Shown here in pieces: positions 16,104 through 24,827 of a DNA stretch of 47,343 bases. Numbering within the stretch: the stretch's first letter is position 1; every line of letters starts with the position of its first letter. The stretch comes from an uncultured Clostridia bacterium. GTDB lineage: Bacteria; Bacillota; Clostridia; Christensenellales; UBA1242. A program made the position numbers and the translations under genes. Under the pieces are notes generated by a model that saw only the letters and a list, made by a program, of their open reading frames with translations, had not been told where the DNA came from and searched no databases. The stretch is taken from assembly GCA_937891595.1 (NCBI GenBank), contig CALATF010000060.1:1-47343 (forward strand). Direction: 5' to 3'.

Positions 16104-18428
16104 ATGTTTCTTTTAGGTGCTACAGGTCAAACTGTTATGAATGATATTAGAGGCTTTTTTAACAACGTTTTTGTTGAATTTGCTGAATTATGGTTTTGGC
16201 CAGCTATTATTTTAGGCTTACTAGTTTTGGCTATTATTGTTATGATATTTTTAATAAAATATTCTTATGAAAACAGAATATTAAAAAGCATAAACAAAAT
16301 TAATTCTTACTTTTTGTCTAAGCCGTTTATAACTGAAGAAAATCTTGTTGAATTTAATTTAAAAATGAAAAAGGTTCCAAAGGTTTTAAGAAATAATTGG
16401 CAAATTTACATGCTAAATCGTGAAGATTCACCAACAACATATATTAACGTAAATAGTTGCGTAGATAAACCTTTAAGAACAAGTTCTATTGAACAAAACA
16501 TAAGCAACTTTTCTGTGTTTACAATTTTCTTAACTGTTTTGGCTTTTATAGTTGGTTTACAATATGCAAAAATTATTGCAACTACAAATGTAGCAGAAAT
16601 TATTTTTTATGCTGGTCTTGTTCCACTTGCTATAGTATTTTTATATACCATTGCTGTTCTTATTTTTAAAGCATCTAAAAATGATACTTATTCACTTTTA
16701 TACGATACATTCCCACTTTATGAAAGAAATTTAACTAAAGCAGTTTCAACACTTCCTTCTTATGTTGATTACGAAATTTTATTTACTAAAAAAGAAATTA
16801 AAGAAGGTATTCCTATTCTTCAACAATATTTAGAAAAACGTGCACTTATTGAACAACAAGAACTTGAAAAAGCAAGAGCAAATTCTATGGCTGTTGAAGA
16901 ATATGATTTTGCAGAACTTGGCATCGATGGTTCACTTGTTCTTGAAAGAGCTATGAAAGAATGTGAAACTTTCATAAGAACTCGTAGTAGATTGCAAGAA
17001 GAATGTGGTCAAATAGAAGCAGAGAAAGAAAATTATAAAAAGAATTTCGAACTTACTTCAAAAGATTATCAACGTAAACTTCAAGCAAGTAGAGAAAATT
17101 TGGAAAGTTTGAAATCTCAACAAGAAGCATCTACTAACCGTATTGAAAGCAATTATATAAGAAAACAACAAGGCGACGAAATTAAAAAGCAACAACAACT
17201 TGAAAAAGATAACGAAGAAGCTACTGTTAAATTTAATGAAGAACAAATTTCTTTACAACAAGAAATTGATAAGAGAAAACAAGAAATTGAAGAAAAGAAA
17301 GCTTTCGTTCAACAAGCTATGATGTTAGAGTTTAAACATTATGCAAATACTCTTTATAAAGCTTTAACTCAAAAAGCAACTGAAGTTGGTAACCAAAAAC
17401 TTGTTGCACTTGCTCAAGAAAACGCAGACTTAAAAGCTTTACTTACTGATATGCAAAACGTTCCTATAGAAACAAATCCACAAGACGGGTTAATTGAAAA
17501 TTCAGATGTAACTTCTGAGGGCTTGTATGACTTAACAGCTTCAGACGAAGCACAAATGAAAGAAAATCGTGAAACCTCTGAAGTGTATAGCCAAGAAGAA
17601 GATGCGTTTGCTCAAGAACAACAAGCTAAGAATTTAGAAGCTCAACAAGTACAAACTGAAAACATTGTAAACGTAAATAATAATGATGCAACAGGTGTTG
17701 ATGTAGACACTACTGGAAATATTGACGTAGTTACTGATGATTCTGGCGACGATAATACTACTATAGATGGAACTACTGATGGTCAATTTGATAATCATGG
17801 GGCAAACAATTTTAATGTAGACGGAACGCAAGTTCAAGAATATGTTGAACAACCAGTTGTAAATGAAACCGAAAATTACAATGTTGAAAATAATGTAGTA
17901 GAAACTCCTATAGAAAAAACTTTTGATGTAAACAACAATGATGATGTTGATGATAATGTAGATAATTCCAGCAATGATGATGGCGGGCAACAATATGATG
18001 TTGTTGAAGAAGCACCTCAAAGTACTAATGAACTTGAAGAAATTCAAAAACAAATAGAAGAAGAAAATACTAAACTTCAAAAACAAAAACAAGAATTTGA
18101 AAATGATTTAAATGATACTATTTTAAAAATGGATAGTGCTCAAGAAGAAGTAGAAGCTCCGGAAGAAAGACCAACTGTAAAACCAGTTGTAAATGTAGTA
18201 GAAGAAGAGGAAGAAACTTTACCTCCTGTTCCAAGAAGAACGGTTGCAACAAAAAAGAAACCTGCTACATCTCGTTCTACAACAAGAACTACAATACCAA
18301 GACCTAAAAAACCTCGTGCAACTTCTAGAGTTAGAACAAATAGAACAAGCAGTACTAAAAAGGCAACTTCTGAAATAGATGCACTTAATGCTGAAATGCA
18401 AAAATTAATTGATTCTACAAAAAATTAA
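16104..18428 (+). CDS. Large membrane protein with coiled-coil and Asp/Asn-rich cytoplasmic tail, 774 aa
   Basis: Not recognised as a named family. Three hydrophobic segments are visible: about 31-52, 136-156 and 165-189. A long Glu/Lys/Gln-rich coiled coil follows (about 235-440), with repeated EIDKRKQEIEEKKA-type heptads. Then comes an acidic, low-complexity Asp/Asn/Val-rich region (about 470-645), a second short coiled coil (about 652-690), and a strongly basic Arg/Thr/Pro/Lys-rich stretch (about 710-760) that could bind nucleic acid or wall polymers. The mixed charge layout suggests a scaffold linking membrane and cytoplasm. AAGGAG lies before the ATG and an extended -10 (TGTTATACT, ending 16070) upstream. 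It ends at a bidirectional terminator. A MotA/ExbB-like origin of the membrane part is possible but unproven. Confidence 0.75.
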   Translation: MFLLGATGQTVMNDIRGFFNNVFVEFAELWFWPAIILGLLVLAIIVMIFLIKYSYENRILKSINKINSYFLSKPFITEENLVEFNLKMKKVPKVLRNNWQIYMLNREDSPTTYINVNSCVDKPLRTSSIEQNISNFSVFTIFLTVLAFIVGLQYAKIIATTNVAEIIFYAGLVPLAIVFLYTIAVLIFKASKNDTYSLLYDTFPLYERNLTKAVSTLPSYVDYEILFTKKEIKEGIPILQQYLEKRALIEQQELEKARANSMAVEEYDFAELGIDGSLVLERAMKECETFIRTRSRLQEECGQIEAEKENYKKNFELTSKDYQRKLQASRENLESLKSQQEASTNRIESNYIRKQQGDEIKKQQQLEKDNEEATVKFNEEQISLQQEIDKRKQEIEEKKAFVQQAMMLEFKHYANTLYKALTQKATEVGNQKLVALAQENADLKALLTDMQNVPIETNPQDGLIENSDVTSEGLYDLTASDEAQMKENRETSEVYSQEEDAFAQEQQAKNLEAQQVQTENIVNVNNNDATGVDVDTTGNIDVVTDDSGDDNTTIDGTTDGQFDNHGANNFNVDGTQVQEYVEQPVVNETENYNVENNVVETPIEKTFDVNNNDDVDDNVDNSSNDDGGQQYDVVEEAPQSTNELEEIQKQIEEENTKLQKQKQEFENDLNDTILKMDSAQEEVEAPEERPTVKPVVNVVEEEEETLPPVPRRTVATKKKPATSRSTTRTTIPRPKKPRATSRVRTNRTSSTKKATSEIDALNAEMQKLIDSTKN

Positions 18429-18437
18429 TTAATAATT

Positions 18438-18472
18438 AAAAAAAACACAAGAAGAATTTCTTGTGTTTTTTT
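18438..18472. terminator. Bidirectional terminator between convergent genes
   Basis: A stem of about 14 bp (AAAAAACACAAGAA with TTCTTGTGTTTTTT) with a four-base loop, flanked by A's on the left and T's on the right, lies between the plus gene ending at 18428 and the reverse gene ending at 18475. Confidence 0.9.
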
Positions 18473-18474
18473 GT

Positions 18475-19251
18475 TCATCCTTTAATTTTACTAAAAACAG
18501 TTAGCTCTACAAGTTTACTATGTTTTTTAGCATTTTCTAAATTTTTAGCATTTATAATATTATCTTTTTTTATAATAATTTCGTTGTTTAAACCATAAAT
18601 GGTTTTAATGGCTTTTCTACCTATTAAAAAGTTGCTGTTGCCAATCAATTTTTGTGGTGTTGGTTGATTGTATATTTTAAAAGCTTCTTTTTTATCATCT
18701 TCTTTAATTTGTTCTTCTTCTATTACATTATCTTCTATTTTTGGTAAAATGGTTATTACTTTTTGTTCTTCTAAAATTTTGGAAATTTTTACTTTTGGTT
18801 TGAAACTACTTAATGTAATTTTTTTATTCGTATTATTTACAATTATATTTTGGCTTACATTAAAAATTTCTTCTCGTTTTATTTTTACATCTTGATCTGT
18901 AATAAAAGTAATAGCTTCAAATTTATCGTTAAATTCTATGTCTATTAATTTTCCTATGTATTCACCTGTCATGGTATAAGTATTAAGATTAATAGGGTTG
19001 TTTTCCGTGCAGGTTATTTCGTTTATTGTGTTTGTTAATGCTTCACTATTTTTAATAATTATAGTATTTTGCCCGATATTATAAATTTTAGAAGAGTCTA
19101 TTAAAAATTCTTCTTCGTCATTATCAAACATTTTAAATCCTAGTATTTTTTTAAAGGAACTATCAAAACATATATTTTTTACAGTTCCTTCAATTTTTCC
19201 ATTATACAAATTAAGTACGGGTTTTGAAATAATTTCGCTTAATAAGTTCAT
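18475..19251 (-). CDS. PRC-barrel domain protein, 258 aa
   Basis: The product has the beta-strand pattern of PRC-barrel proteins: an N-terminal unit (about 12-65) with YNGKIEGTVKNICFD, KILGFKMF and FLIDSSKIYNIG, and a second unit (about 93-140) with GEYIGKLIDIEFND. A charged linker (about 155-200) leads to a C-terminal module with FLIGRKAIKTIYG and AKKHSKLVELT, as in clostridial PRC-barrel proteins of unknown function. PRC barrels bind RNA or partner proteins (the RimM type and photosynthetic H subunit are the best known). No membrane segment is seen. On the reverse strand GAGGGAC precedes the ATG. The role here is not known; some relatives are sporulation-linked, which is only suggestive. 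Confidence 0.8.
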   Translation of the reverse strand: MNLLSEIISKPVLNLYNGKIEGTVKNICFDSSFKKILGFKMFDNDEEEFLIDSSKIYNIGQNTIIIKNSEALTNTINEITCTENNPINLNTYTMTGEYIGKLIDIEFNDKFEAITFITDQDVKIKREEIFNVSQNIIVNNTNKKITLSSFKPKVKISKILEEQKVITILPKIEDNVIEEEQIKEDDKKEAFKIYNQPTPQKLIGNSNFLIGRKAIKTIYGLNNEIIIKKDNIINAKNLENAKKHSKLVELTVFSKIKG

Positions 19252-19373
19252 TTGTCCCTCTCTTTTTTTTGTAAAATAGGTATATCAATATTAATTTATA
19301 TGACAAATATATGGTAAATATTATTTTTATTTAGTAGCAATTTTTAATTTATTATGGTAAATTTATATATAAT

Positions 19374-20762
19374 ATGAAATTCTTTACAGGTTTTAAAAAG
19401 ATTTTTAATAAAACTGTTTCTTTAGCACCACACCAACGTAATGATGTGGTTTCTTTTGTTAGGTTTAGAAATGGTATGATTAAAATAGGCAGTGATTTAA
19501 TTGTTGAACCTAATTATAGTTTAATTTTTGTTTACTATAATAAAGTATGCGATATATTAAATGCTGGGCAATATAATTTTAACGAAGAAATTGCTCCTAA
19601 ACTTTTTAGATATTCTAAGGCTGTGTTATCAAAGAAAGGTTTATTTACTCCTAAGTCTATAAAATCTGATGCTTATTTTGTATGTTTAAACGAGTTTAGT
19701 CATAATTGTTTTAAAACTCAGGAAAGAATTGTAACATATAAAGATGAAGAAAAAGTTAAAATAAAGTTAGAGGGAAATTTTTCCTTTAAAATTGTTGATG
19801 TTGAAAGATGTATGAAAGCTCTTTGTAGCGATTATGCAATAATCAGAAATAAAAAGATTGTAAAAGAGCTTTGTTCAACTGTTGGATTTGAAGTTTCAAA
19901 AACTCTTAATAAAAATAATTTTACATTAGACGATTATTTCATTAATAAAGAAAAGGTTTGTAAAACTATTGCAGAGGGAGTTAATTCACATACTCAAAAC
20001 TTTGGTGTAGAAGTTAGTAAGTTTTTTATAAATCAAATTATTTTACCTAAAAAATATGAGTTAGTTTCTTCTAATAGTAAAACACATGGCGTTTATAATG
20101 AAAATGAAGTTAACTCGGATATTGTTAAAATTGTAGAAGAAAGATTAAACGATTTACAAAAAGATTTAGATATTGTTTATGTTAACGAAAAAGGCGATAA
20201 TATTGTTAATCATGAAAATATTGTAATAGATAACGAAAACGAATTAAAACATGAAGAAAACTTACAAACGTCTAAAATAAGTAATAATAGTTCTTCAATA
20301 AATGATAATAATTCATTTAATGCAAATATTTATAAACCTGATATTGAAAAGTCTGATAAAATAATAAACATAGATAATGATTCTTACGTTTCAAGTAATC
20401 AACCTGAACCAAATATATTTAGCAACACTAATATTAAGAATACAGAAGATGTTGGTGGTGTAATAATTGATGACGAATTTGTTGATAGTTTAATAGATAA
20501 AATTAGCAAACGTAAAAAACAAAAAAGAAACAGTAGGATAGTTCAAATTTTAACAGAAGCAGGTTTTACAGGGACAGAAACAAAGGCTAAAAAACTTAGC
20601 GATAAAAAATGTAAATATTGTAATAGTGAATTAACAGAAGATGCAAAGTTTTGTGCAAAATGCGGTAAGTCAGTTGAGGAATTATTAGCTTGTCCTTGTT
20701 GTGGTGCAAAGAACTTTAATACCGCTGAGGTTTGTTGCGTTTGCAAAAGCAAGCTTAATTAA
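19374..20762 (+). CDS. SPFH-domain protein with C-terminal double zinc ribbon, 462 aa
   Basis: Residues about 20-250 match the SPFH (band 7/YdjI-like) fold: an early VVSFVRFRNG strand, a region with NFSFKIVDVERCMKAL, a helical arm, and NFGVEVSKFFINQIILP at its end. A low-complexity Asn/Asp/Ser-rich linker (about 285-370) leads to two CxxC-type zinc ribbons near the C terminus: CKYCNSEL...FCAKCGKS and CPCCGAKN...CCVCKSKL. In this family SPFH proteins assemble on membranes and the ribbon mediates protein contacts; no membrane segment is visible here. The start at 19374 has no ribosome binding site, and AT-rich promoter-like sequence directly precedes it, so it is probably leaderless. Transcription is divergent from the PRC-barrel gene. 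Confidence 0.82.
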   Translation: MKFFTGFKKIFNKTVSLAPHQRNDVVSFVRFRNGMIKIGSDLIVEPNYSLIFVYYNKVCDILNAGQYNFNEEIAPKLFRYSKAVLSKKGLFTPKSIKSDAYFVCLNEFSHNCFKTQERIVTYKDEEKVKIKLEGNFSFKIVDVERCMKALCSDYAIIRNKKIVKELCSTVGFEVSKTLNKNNFTLDDYFINKEKVCKTIAEGVNSHTQNFGVEVSKFFINQIILPKKYELVSSNSKTHGVYNENEVNSDIVKIVEERLNDLQKDLDIVYVNEKGDNIVNHENIVIDNENELKHEENLQTSKISNNSSSINDNNSFNANIYKPDIEKSDKIINIDNDSYVSSNQPEPNIFSNTNIKNTEDVGGVIIDDEFVDSLIDKISKRKKQKRNSRIVQILTEAGFTGTETKAKKLSDKKCKYCNSELTEDAKFCAKCGKSVEELLACPCCGAKNFNTAEVCCVCKSKLN

Positions 20763-20819
20763 TAGTTTGACTTTTGTTAATAATTAAATATAATTTTTTT
20801 AATAAAAAGGAGATTAATA

Positions 20820-21071
20820 ATGGCTAATGTAAATAAAGATACAACTATAGGTGAAATTATAAAAAACTATTCAAATGCAAAAGAAATTTTATCTGGTTTT
20901 GGAATGCATTGTTTTTCATGTCCTATGAGCCAAATGGAAACAATTAGCGAAGCTGGACAAGTTCATGGTTTAGATATTGATTTTATGTTAAATAAATTAA
21001 ATGAAGATTTAATATCTAATAAAGAAGAAGCACCTAAGAAAAAATGCTGTTCTAAAAAGAAATGTGATTAA
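20820..21071 (+). CDS. DUF1858 domain protein, 83 aa
   Basis: This small protein matches DUF1858, the redox-disulfide domain often found with hybrid cluster proteins. It has a TIGEIIKNYSNAKEILSGFGMHCFSCPM core (read about residues 8-36) with the characteristic C-F-S-C pair, followed by helices ending in NKLNEDL. The C terminus is lysine- and cysteine-rich (KKKCCSKKKCD), which could add metal or disulfide chemistry. The cysteine pair is a candidate for thiol exchange, though no substrate is known. AAGGAG precedes the ATG. It follows the SPFH gene by 57 bases and has its own strong terminator, so co-transcription is possible. Confidence 0.9.
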   Translation: MANVNKDTTIGEIIKNYSNAKEILSGFGMHCFSCPMSQMETISEAGQVHGLDIDFMLNKLNEDLISNKEEAPKKKCCSKKKCD

Positions 21072-21081
21072 TTTTAAATAC

Positions 21082-21116
21082 AAAAAAAGAGATATAAAAA
21101 ATATCTCTTTTTTTTT
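21082..21116 (+). terminator. Intrinsic terminator
   Basis: A stem of about 13-14 bp (AAAAAAGAGATAT with ATATCTCTTTTTT) and a T run follow the DUF1858 gene and isolate it from the orphan cluster downstream. Confidence 0.93.
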
Positions 21117-21131
21117 GTGTATTTTGCAATA

Positions 21132-21160
21132 TTGACTTTAACCTATTATTAATATAACAT
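21132..21160 (+). promoter_or_regulatory. Probable promoter of the 287-aa orphan gene
   Basis: TTGACT (21132-21137) is followed at 17 bases by TAACAT or at 15 bases by TATAAC, the overlap leaving the exact -10 uncertain. It lies just upstream of the ATG at 21179. Confidence 0.6.
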
Positions 21161-21178
21161 TTATTTGGGATAATAGTT

Positions 21179-22042
21179 ATGATAAATAAAAGTAATAATA
21201 AATTTAAAGAAATAGATAAAAACTCTATTGAAAGTATTGCAGATTATAAAAAATTTATAGGCGATAATAAAGCCTTTTGTTTGCGTGGTAGTAAAATTAT
21301 TAGTGATGAAAAGAAAGAGGGAATAGCAGGCAAAGTAGATTTTGTTTATAATGCTTTAAAAGAACAATTTGTTAATGGTTGGGTGGATTTATCAAATGAT
21401 GTTGTTTCTAAATGCTTTGAAGACGCAGTTAAAACAAATTTATCTTTAGCTTATATAAGGCAAGGTAACGATAATGTAATTGTAGCAGTTGATGAAGAAT
21501 ATAATATTTTGTCTATTAATTGTAATGGACTTTCTATTAATTGTCGTTCTTTACATAGTAATTCACAAACAATAATTGCTGTTTTAAGTGATATAGTTGG
21601 GTTTGAACAAAAAGAATTAAATTTAGAAGAATTTACTAAAATTTATTTAAGTGAAAATTCGCAACAACAAGGTGTTGATGCAGTCATATATAATAGGAAT
21701 GATAAACATATTGAAAGTAATAAATTATATAAAACTTATTGTTATGACGAACAAAATGGAGTTAAAGCTAAGTTTAGTTTAACTCAAGAAAATTTTGATG
21801 TTTTACCTCAATCTGATGATTTGCAATATGCAAAATCAAATGGCTATAGTTTTGAGGATGAAATAATATATTCCCAAGTAGACAAGCAAGAAAATGGCAA
21901 AGTTATTGTTGATAATAAAGAGGGGATAAGTTATGTAAAAGATGTTTTTAAAGATGATTTAAGATATGTTGAATATTGTCATTATTTAAACATGCCTATA
22001 GAACAGATTTCTGTGGCTGAAGATTCTGGCCAGGTTCAGTAA
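21179..22042 (+). CDS. Orphan cluster protein 1, 287 aa
   Basis: Not recognised. This soluble 287-residue acidic protein has no signal peptide or membrane segment. It shares an apparent layout with the other four orphan cluster proteins: an N-terminal variable part, a helix at about 75-95 (DVVSKCFEDAV), then beta strands (NVIVAVDEEYNILSINCNG, about 103-122) and a second beta-rich half, ending in a polar Gln/Glu/Ser tail. The ribosome binding site is weak (GGGA). It has its own promoter, and the next gene has a separate one, so it is a single unit. Relationship to the neighbours is suggested by pattern, not by high identity, and needs a profile comparison. Confidence 0.75.
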   Translation: MINKSNNKFKEIDKNSIESIADYKKFIGDNKAFCLRGSKIISDEKKEGIAGKVDFVYNALKEQFVNGWVDLSNDVVSKCFEDAVKTNLSLAYIRQGNDNVIVAVDEEYNILSINCNGLSINCRSLHSNSQTIIAVLSDIVGFEQKELNLEEFTKIYLSENSQQQGVDAVIYNRNDKHIESNKLYKTYCYDEQNGVKAKFSLTQENFDVLPQSDDLQYAKSNGYSFEDEIIYSQVDKQENGKVIVDNKEGISYVKDVFKDDLRYVEYCHYLNMPIEQISVAEDSGQVQ

Positions 22043-22080
22043 AATTAATAAGTTTGTGTGTTTTGACTAAATTATGGGTA

Positions 22081-22109
22081 TTGACTTTTGGGGTGTTGTA
22101 AATTAAACT
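22081..22109 (+). promoter_or_regulatory. Promoter of the three-gene orphan operon
   Basis: TTGACT (22081-22086), a 17-base spacer and TAAACT (22104-22109) precede the ATTTTAGGAG ribosome binding site of the gene at 22133. The three following genes are spaced by 15-20 bases and end at one terminator. Confidence 0.65.
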
Positions 22110-22132
22110 TAATTTGAATTTTAGGAGTAAAT

Positions 22133-22978
22133 ATGGGCATATCTCAAAATTTTAAAAAGTTGTTTGAAAAACCTAGATTAGAAAACTTGCCTTTAGATAA
22201 ATTAATACACTCATGCTCAACTTCTGACATTAGTTGTTACCAAAGTTTTGAAGGTAAAGCTAAAAATAGTTTTTTAGTAACAGGAACAACATCTTTTACT
22301 AAATTAGGTGCTATTGAAAAAGCGTATGATGTATTAGAAGAACATATAGCTAACTTTTATTCTTTTAATGATGGCTTAAATGCATGCGTAGAAGATTTTG
22401 TTAAAAGCAGTTTATGTCAAAGTATGTCAAGGAAAGAAGATGAACAAATCCCTTTGAAAGCTTTTGTTTTAAATGATGGAAATACTTTGGTTTTAAATCA
22501 AAATGGTTGGCATATGCGTCTTGAAAAAGATGGTGATGTAATTAGGGGTATTCAGGGTCCGGAAGCGTATTTAAATGAAGTTATTTATAGCACTGAAGCT
22601 TTAGCTGAATTAGTTACAAAAGATTATTATCTTCCAGTTATGCAATCATTTATGGCGTTCCCAGATAGAAATATGAAAGTGCGTGTAACAAGAGATGTTG
22701 TTGAAGGTGCTAAAACAGTTGAGAATGGCATTACTAGACTGGAAACTAAAAGTTTAATATATAATGAAGTTTATTGTGAAAATGGTGACTTTATTAAGCA
22801 ATTAGAACAAGTAGAAAATGAAGTTATTGCAACAAATTCTTGTGAAGATTTAATTCCAAGTCCCATTACTAAGTTAGAAAAAGTTGTTACTAAGTTAGAA
22901 AAAGTATTTAGTACTCAGCCTGAGGAATTGATGTTCACTGAAATGCAACAAGCTGAAAGTACTGAGTATAATGAATAA
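22133..22978 (+). CDS. Orphan cluster protein 2, 281 aa
   Basis: Not recognised. The soluble 281-residue protein has an N-terminal region, a helix near 80-95 (DGLNACVEDFVKSSL), then a strand pair (NTLVLNQNGWHMRLEKDGDV, about 123-142), and a second beta-rich half with an acidic C terminus. Near the C terminus the heptad TKLEKVV is repeated as TKLEKVF (a 19-base direct repeat), making a short coiled coil. It is the first gene of a three-gene operon, with TTAGGAG before the ATG and the next gene 20 bases downstream. The second-helix motif resembles that of orphan cluster protein 3 (GAVDECVAQFL), suggesting common ancestry. Its role is unknown. Confidence 0.75.
   Translation: MGISQNFKKLFEKPRLENLPLDKLIHSCSTSDISCYQSFEGKAKNSFLVTGTTSFTKLGAIEKAYDVLEEHIANFYSFNDGLNACVEDFVKSSLCQSMSRKEDEQIPLKAFVLNDGNTLVLNQNGWHMRLEKDGDVIRGIQGPEAYLNEVIYSTEALAELVTKDYYLPVMQSFMAFPDRNMKVRVTRDVVEGAKTVENGITRLETKSLIYNEVYCENGDFIKQLEQVENEVIATNSCEDLIPSPITKLEKVVTKLEKVFSTQPEELMFTEMQQAESTEYNE
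22866..22905 (+). repeat. 19-base direct repeat, 21-base period
   Basis: TTACTAAGTTAGAAAAAGT occurs at 22866-22884 and again at 22887-22905. It is in frame and duplicates one heptad of the coiled coil in orphan cluster protein 2, the mark of a recent tandem duplication. Confidence 0.9.
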
Positions 22979-22998
22979 TATTTTTAGGGAGATTTAAA

Positions 22999-23844
22999 AT
23001 GATAAATAATAAATATTCAATAGATAAATTAAGCGGTAAATATGACATTTTTAGTAGAGAAAGTAGTCTTGAAAGTGTAAAACAAGACGGAGTTGAATTT
23101 AAGGTTGGTCCAAAATCTAAAAGTTATAGTTTAAACCCAAAATACTTACCATATTTAACTATTGACAAAAGCGGTTCTGAATTTACAAAAATTCTTATGT
23201 CTAACTTCGTTTTTAAGCCTAATAATGGTGCTGTGGATGAGTGTGTAGCACAATTTTTAAACCAAAACGCAGGATTAACAAAAAATGAACAAACAGGTGA
23301 ATATAATAGTTATAATGTTATTATAGAAGGAACAAAAGGCAATATAGCTATTTTAAATGGTAAAACATTAACAAATATTAGTTTAACTAAAGATGGTAGA
23401 TTAATAGGCTATTCGGGTATTACAAAGTTCGGTTTTAAAGATCAAGAAGATCTTCCTTTTATAGATGATATAGGTCAAAGCGGTAAAACAACTAATTTGA
23501 TTAGTGCTTTTAGTGCAAGTATAAATGCGGGTGTTGCAAGTTTTCAATCTGCAGTAGTAAAGGCAACTGATTATCCACCAGAAGCAGAAGTTGTTAGAGA
23601 TGAATATCATGGCACTTGTGTTTTCTTCGCAGACAAGGATTTAACTGTTTTTGGTTATAATGGAGAAATATTAGAACAAGAAAGTAATGAAGATTATTTG
23701 ATGATTCCTTATATTCAAAGCCCAGATGGAAAAATTAAACCAGAAGTTGATACAAAATGTGTTGGAGAATTCTTTGGTGTTATTTCACAAACTCTTAATG
23801 CAAATTCGCAAAATCTTTCAAATGAAAGCGTTTGTGAAGAATAA
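22999..23844 (+). CDS. Orphan cluster protein 3, 281 aa
   Basis: Not recognised. The 281-residue soluble protein keeps the cluster layout: a helix at about 78-92 (GAVDECVAQFL), a central beta segment GNIAILNGKTLTNISLTKDG (about 114-133), then a variable loop and a second beta segment around HGTCVFFADKDLTVFGYNGE (about 205-224). The acidic tail ends SNESVCEE. It is the second gene of the operon, 20 bases after protein 2, with AGGGAG as ribosome binding site. The central segment slightly recalls phosphatase-type strands, but the catalytic aspartates are not apparent. Its role is unknown. Confidence 0.75.
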   Translation: MINNKYSIDKLSGKYDIFSRESSLESVKQDGVEFKVGPKSKSYSLNPKYLPYLTIDKSGSEFTKILMSNFVFKPNNGAVDECVAQFLNQNAGLTKNEQTGEYNSYNVIIEGTKGNIAILNGKTLTNISLTKDGRLIGYSGITKFGFKDQEDLPFIDDIGQSGKTTNLISAFSASINAGVASFQSAVVKATDYPPEAEVVRDEYHGTCVFFADKDLTVFGYNGEILEQESNEDYLMIPYIQSPDGKIKPEVDTKCVGEFFGVISQTLNANSQNLSNESVCEE

Positions 23845-23859
23845 TTAAGGAAATTATAT

Positions 23860-24732
23860 ATGGAAGAAATTGACTGGTTTCATAAAGGTAATACTTCAGA
23901 TAAATATAAAGAAGTTTTTATAGATTTAAAAAACCCTAAACAATGGTTATACCCAGATATGACTATGGATGGTTATTTGGGTAATGTAGATAACTTTGGT
24001 AGATTTTTAGTTCAAGGTCCTATTTTTAAAAGTAAAACAGATGAAGAAGCTACTGATAAATTTGCTAATGCAGTTTTAAAAGAATTTGGTAAAGGTATTA
24101 CTAAAGAAAATAATTTTGTGTACAGCTATTTACTTAATTATATAAAAAAAGAAATGCCCTTAGATGAAGATGATGTTTATAATTGTGGTCCTTTAATATT
24201 AGTGCATTCACAAGAGGATAGATTTATTCTTCATAGATATAATAAAGAAAAATTAAACCAAGAGTATTTTTTAGACATTAAAAGACAAGGCAATAATATT
24301 TGTGGAAATAAAGTTTTTTCTAATAATATTAGGGTACTTAATTTTGATTTTGATGATTTTAGTTGGACGCTTAGAGAAAGATTAGAAGAAGCAGGCCCTT
24401 ATGGAGAATGTAATACTTTTAATATTTTTCAAAGACAAGATGGAACTATGAGTGTTCAAGAAGATTTTGTTAATTTATCATGGGATAAAGACTGGGTGTT
24501 ACTAAATTCTGTTAAAAGTTTAAGTCAAGTTTCTAGCGATGGTGATGTAACCCAAACCGAGCGTTTATATGAAAATACTAATCGTTGTTTTTGTGGTTAT
24601 GCTGAAGATGATACATTAACGTTCGAAATTGTTCGTGATTGTACAAGAACTTTCAATAGACAGGGAGATTTTGTAAAACCAGAACAAATTGAAAATGCAA
24701 GTCAAGTTTCAGACGCTGAACAATGTGAATAA
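23860..24732 (+). CDS. Orphan cluster protein 4, 290 aa
   Basis: Not recognised. The 290-residue soluble protein is the last of the operon, 15 bases after protein 3, with AAGGAA as ribosome binding site. It is the most divergent of the five: the N terminus is tryptophan/aromatic-rich (about 1-50, MEEIDWFHKG), and the helix (FVYSYLLNYIKKEM, about 87-100) and following strand (LILVHSQEDRFILHRYN, about 111-127) sit where the others have theirs. The second half has GECNTFNIFQRQDG and a tryptophan cluster (LSWDKDWVLL). The tail ends VSDAEQCE. A perfect-stem terminator follows. Membership of the same family is tentative. Confidence 0.72.
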   Translation: MEEIDWFHKGNTSDKYKEVFIDLKNPKQWLYPDMTMDGYLGNVDNFGRFLVQGPIFKSKTDEEATDKFANAVLKEFGKGITKENNFVYSYLLNYIKKEMPLDEDDVYNCGPLILVHSQEDRFILHRYNKEKLNQEYFLDIKRQGNNICGNKVFSNNIRVLNFDFDDFSWTLRERLEEAGPYGECNTFNIFQRQDGTMSVQEDFVNLSWDKDWVLLNSVKSLSQVSSDGDVTQTERLYENTNRCFCGYAEDDTLTFEIVRDCTRTFNRQGDFVKPEQIENASQVSDAEQCE

Positions 24733-24741
24733 TATTATATT

Positions 24742-24780
24742 AAAAGATTTTATTTATAGTTTAGATAAAATCTTTTTTTA
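24742..24780 (+). terminator. Terminator of the three-gene orphan operon
   Basis: A perfect 12-bp stem AAAAGATTTTAT/ATAAAATCTTTT with an 11-base loop and T tail ends the operon. Confidence 0.93.
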
Positions 24781-24827
24781 TTATGCTTTTTATAAAATTT
24801 GTGTTATGTTTAAATTTAGAGGTAAAA

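Noticed and set aside
16104..16700. ZorA/MotA-type motor protein
   Set aside because: Three membrane segments plus a coiled coil are reminiscent, but no conserved MotA/ExbB residues are visible and no ZorB/MotB partner is adjacent.
17634..18092. 152-codon reverse frame within the membrane-scaffold gene
   Set aside because: Ile/Tyr-rich composition comes from the Asp/Asn codons of the opposite strand; no ribosome binding site.
22999..23844. PP2C-type phosphatase identity for the orphan cluster proteins
   Set aside because: The strand pair recalls the VGDSRAVL region of PP2C, but the catalytic aspartate motifs are absent.
24783..24827. Upstream ATG for the peptidase E-like protein
   Set aside because: It lies next to the preceding terminator without a ribosome binding site, and family proteins start at the MKIVSIGGG position.
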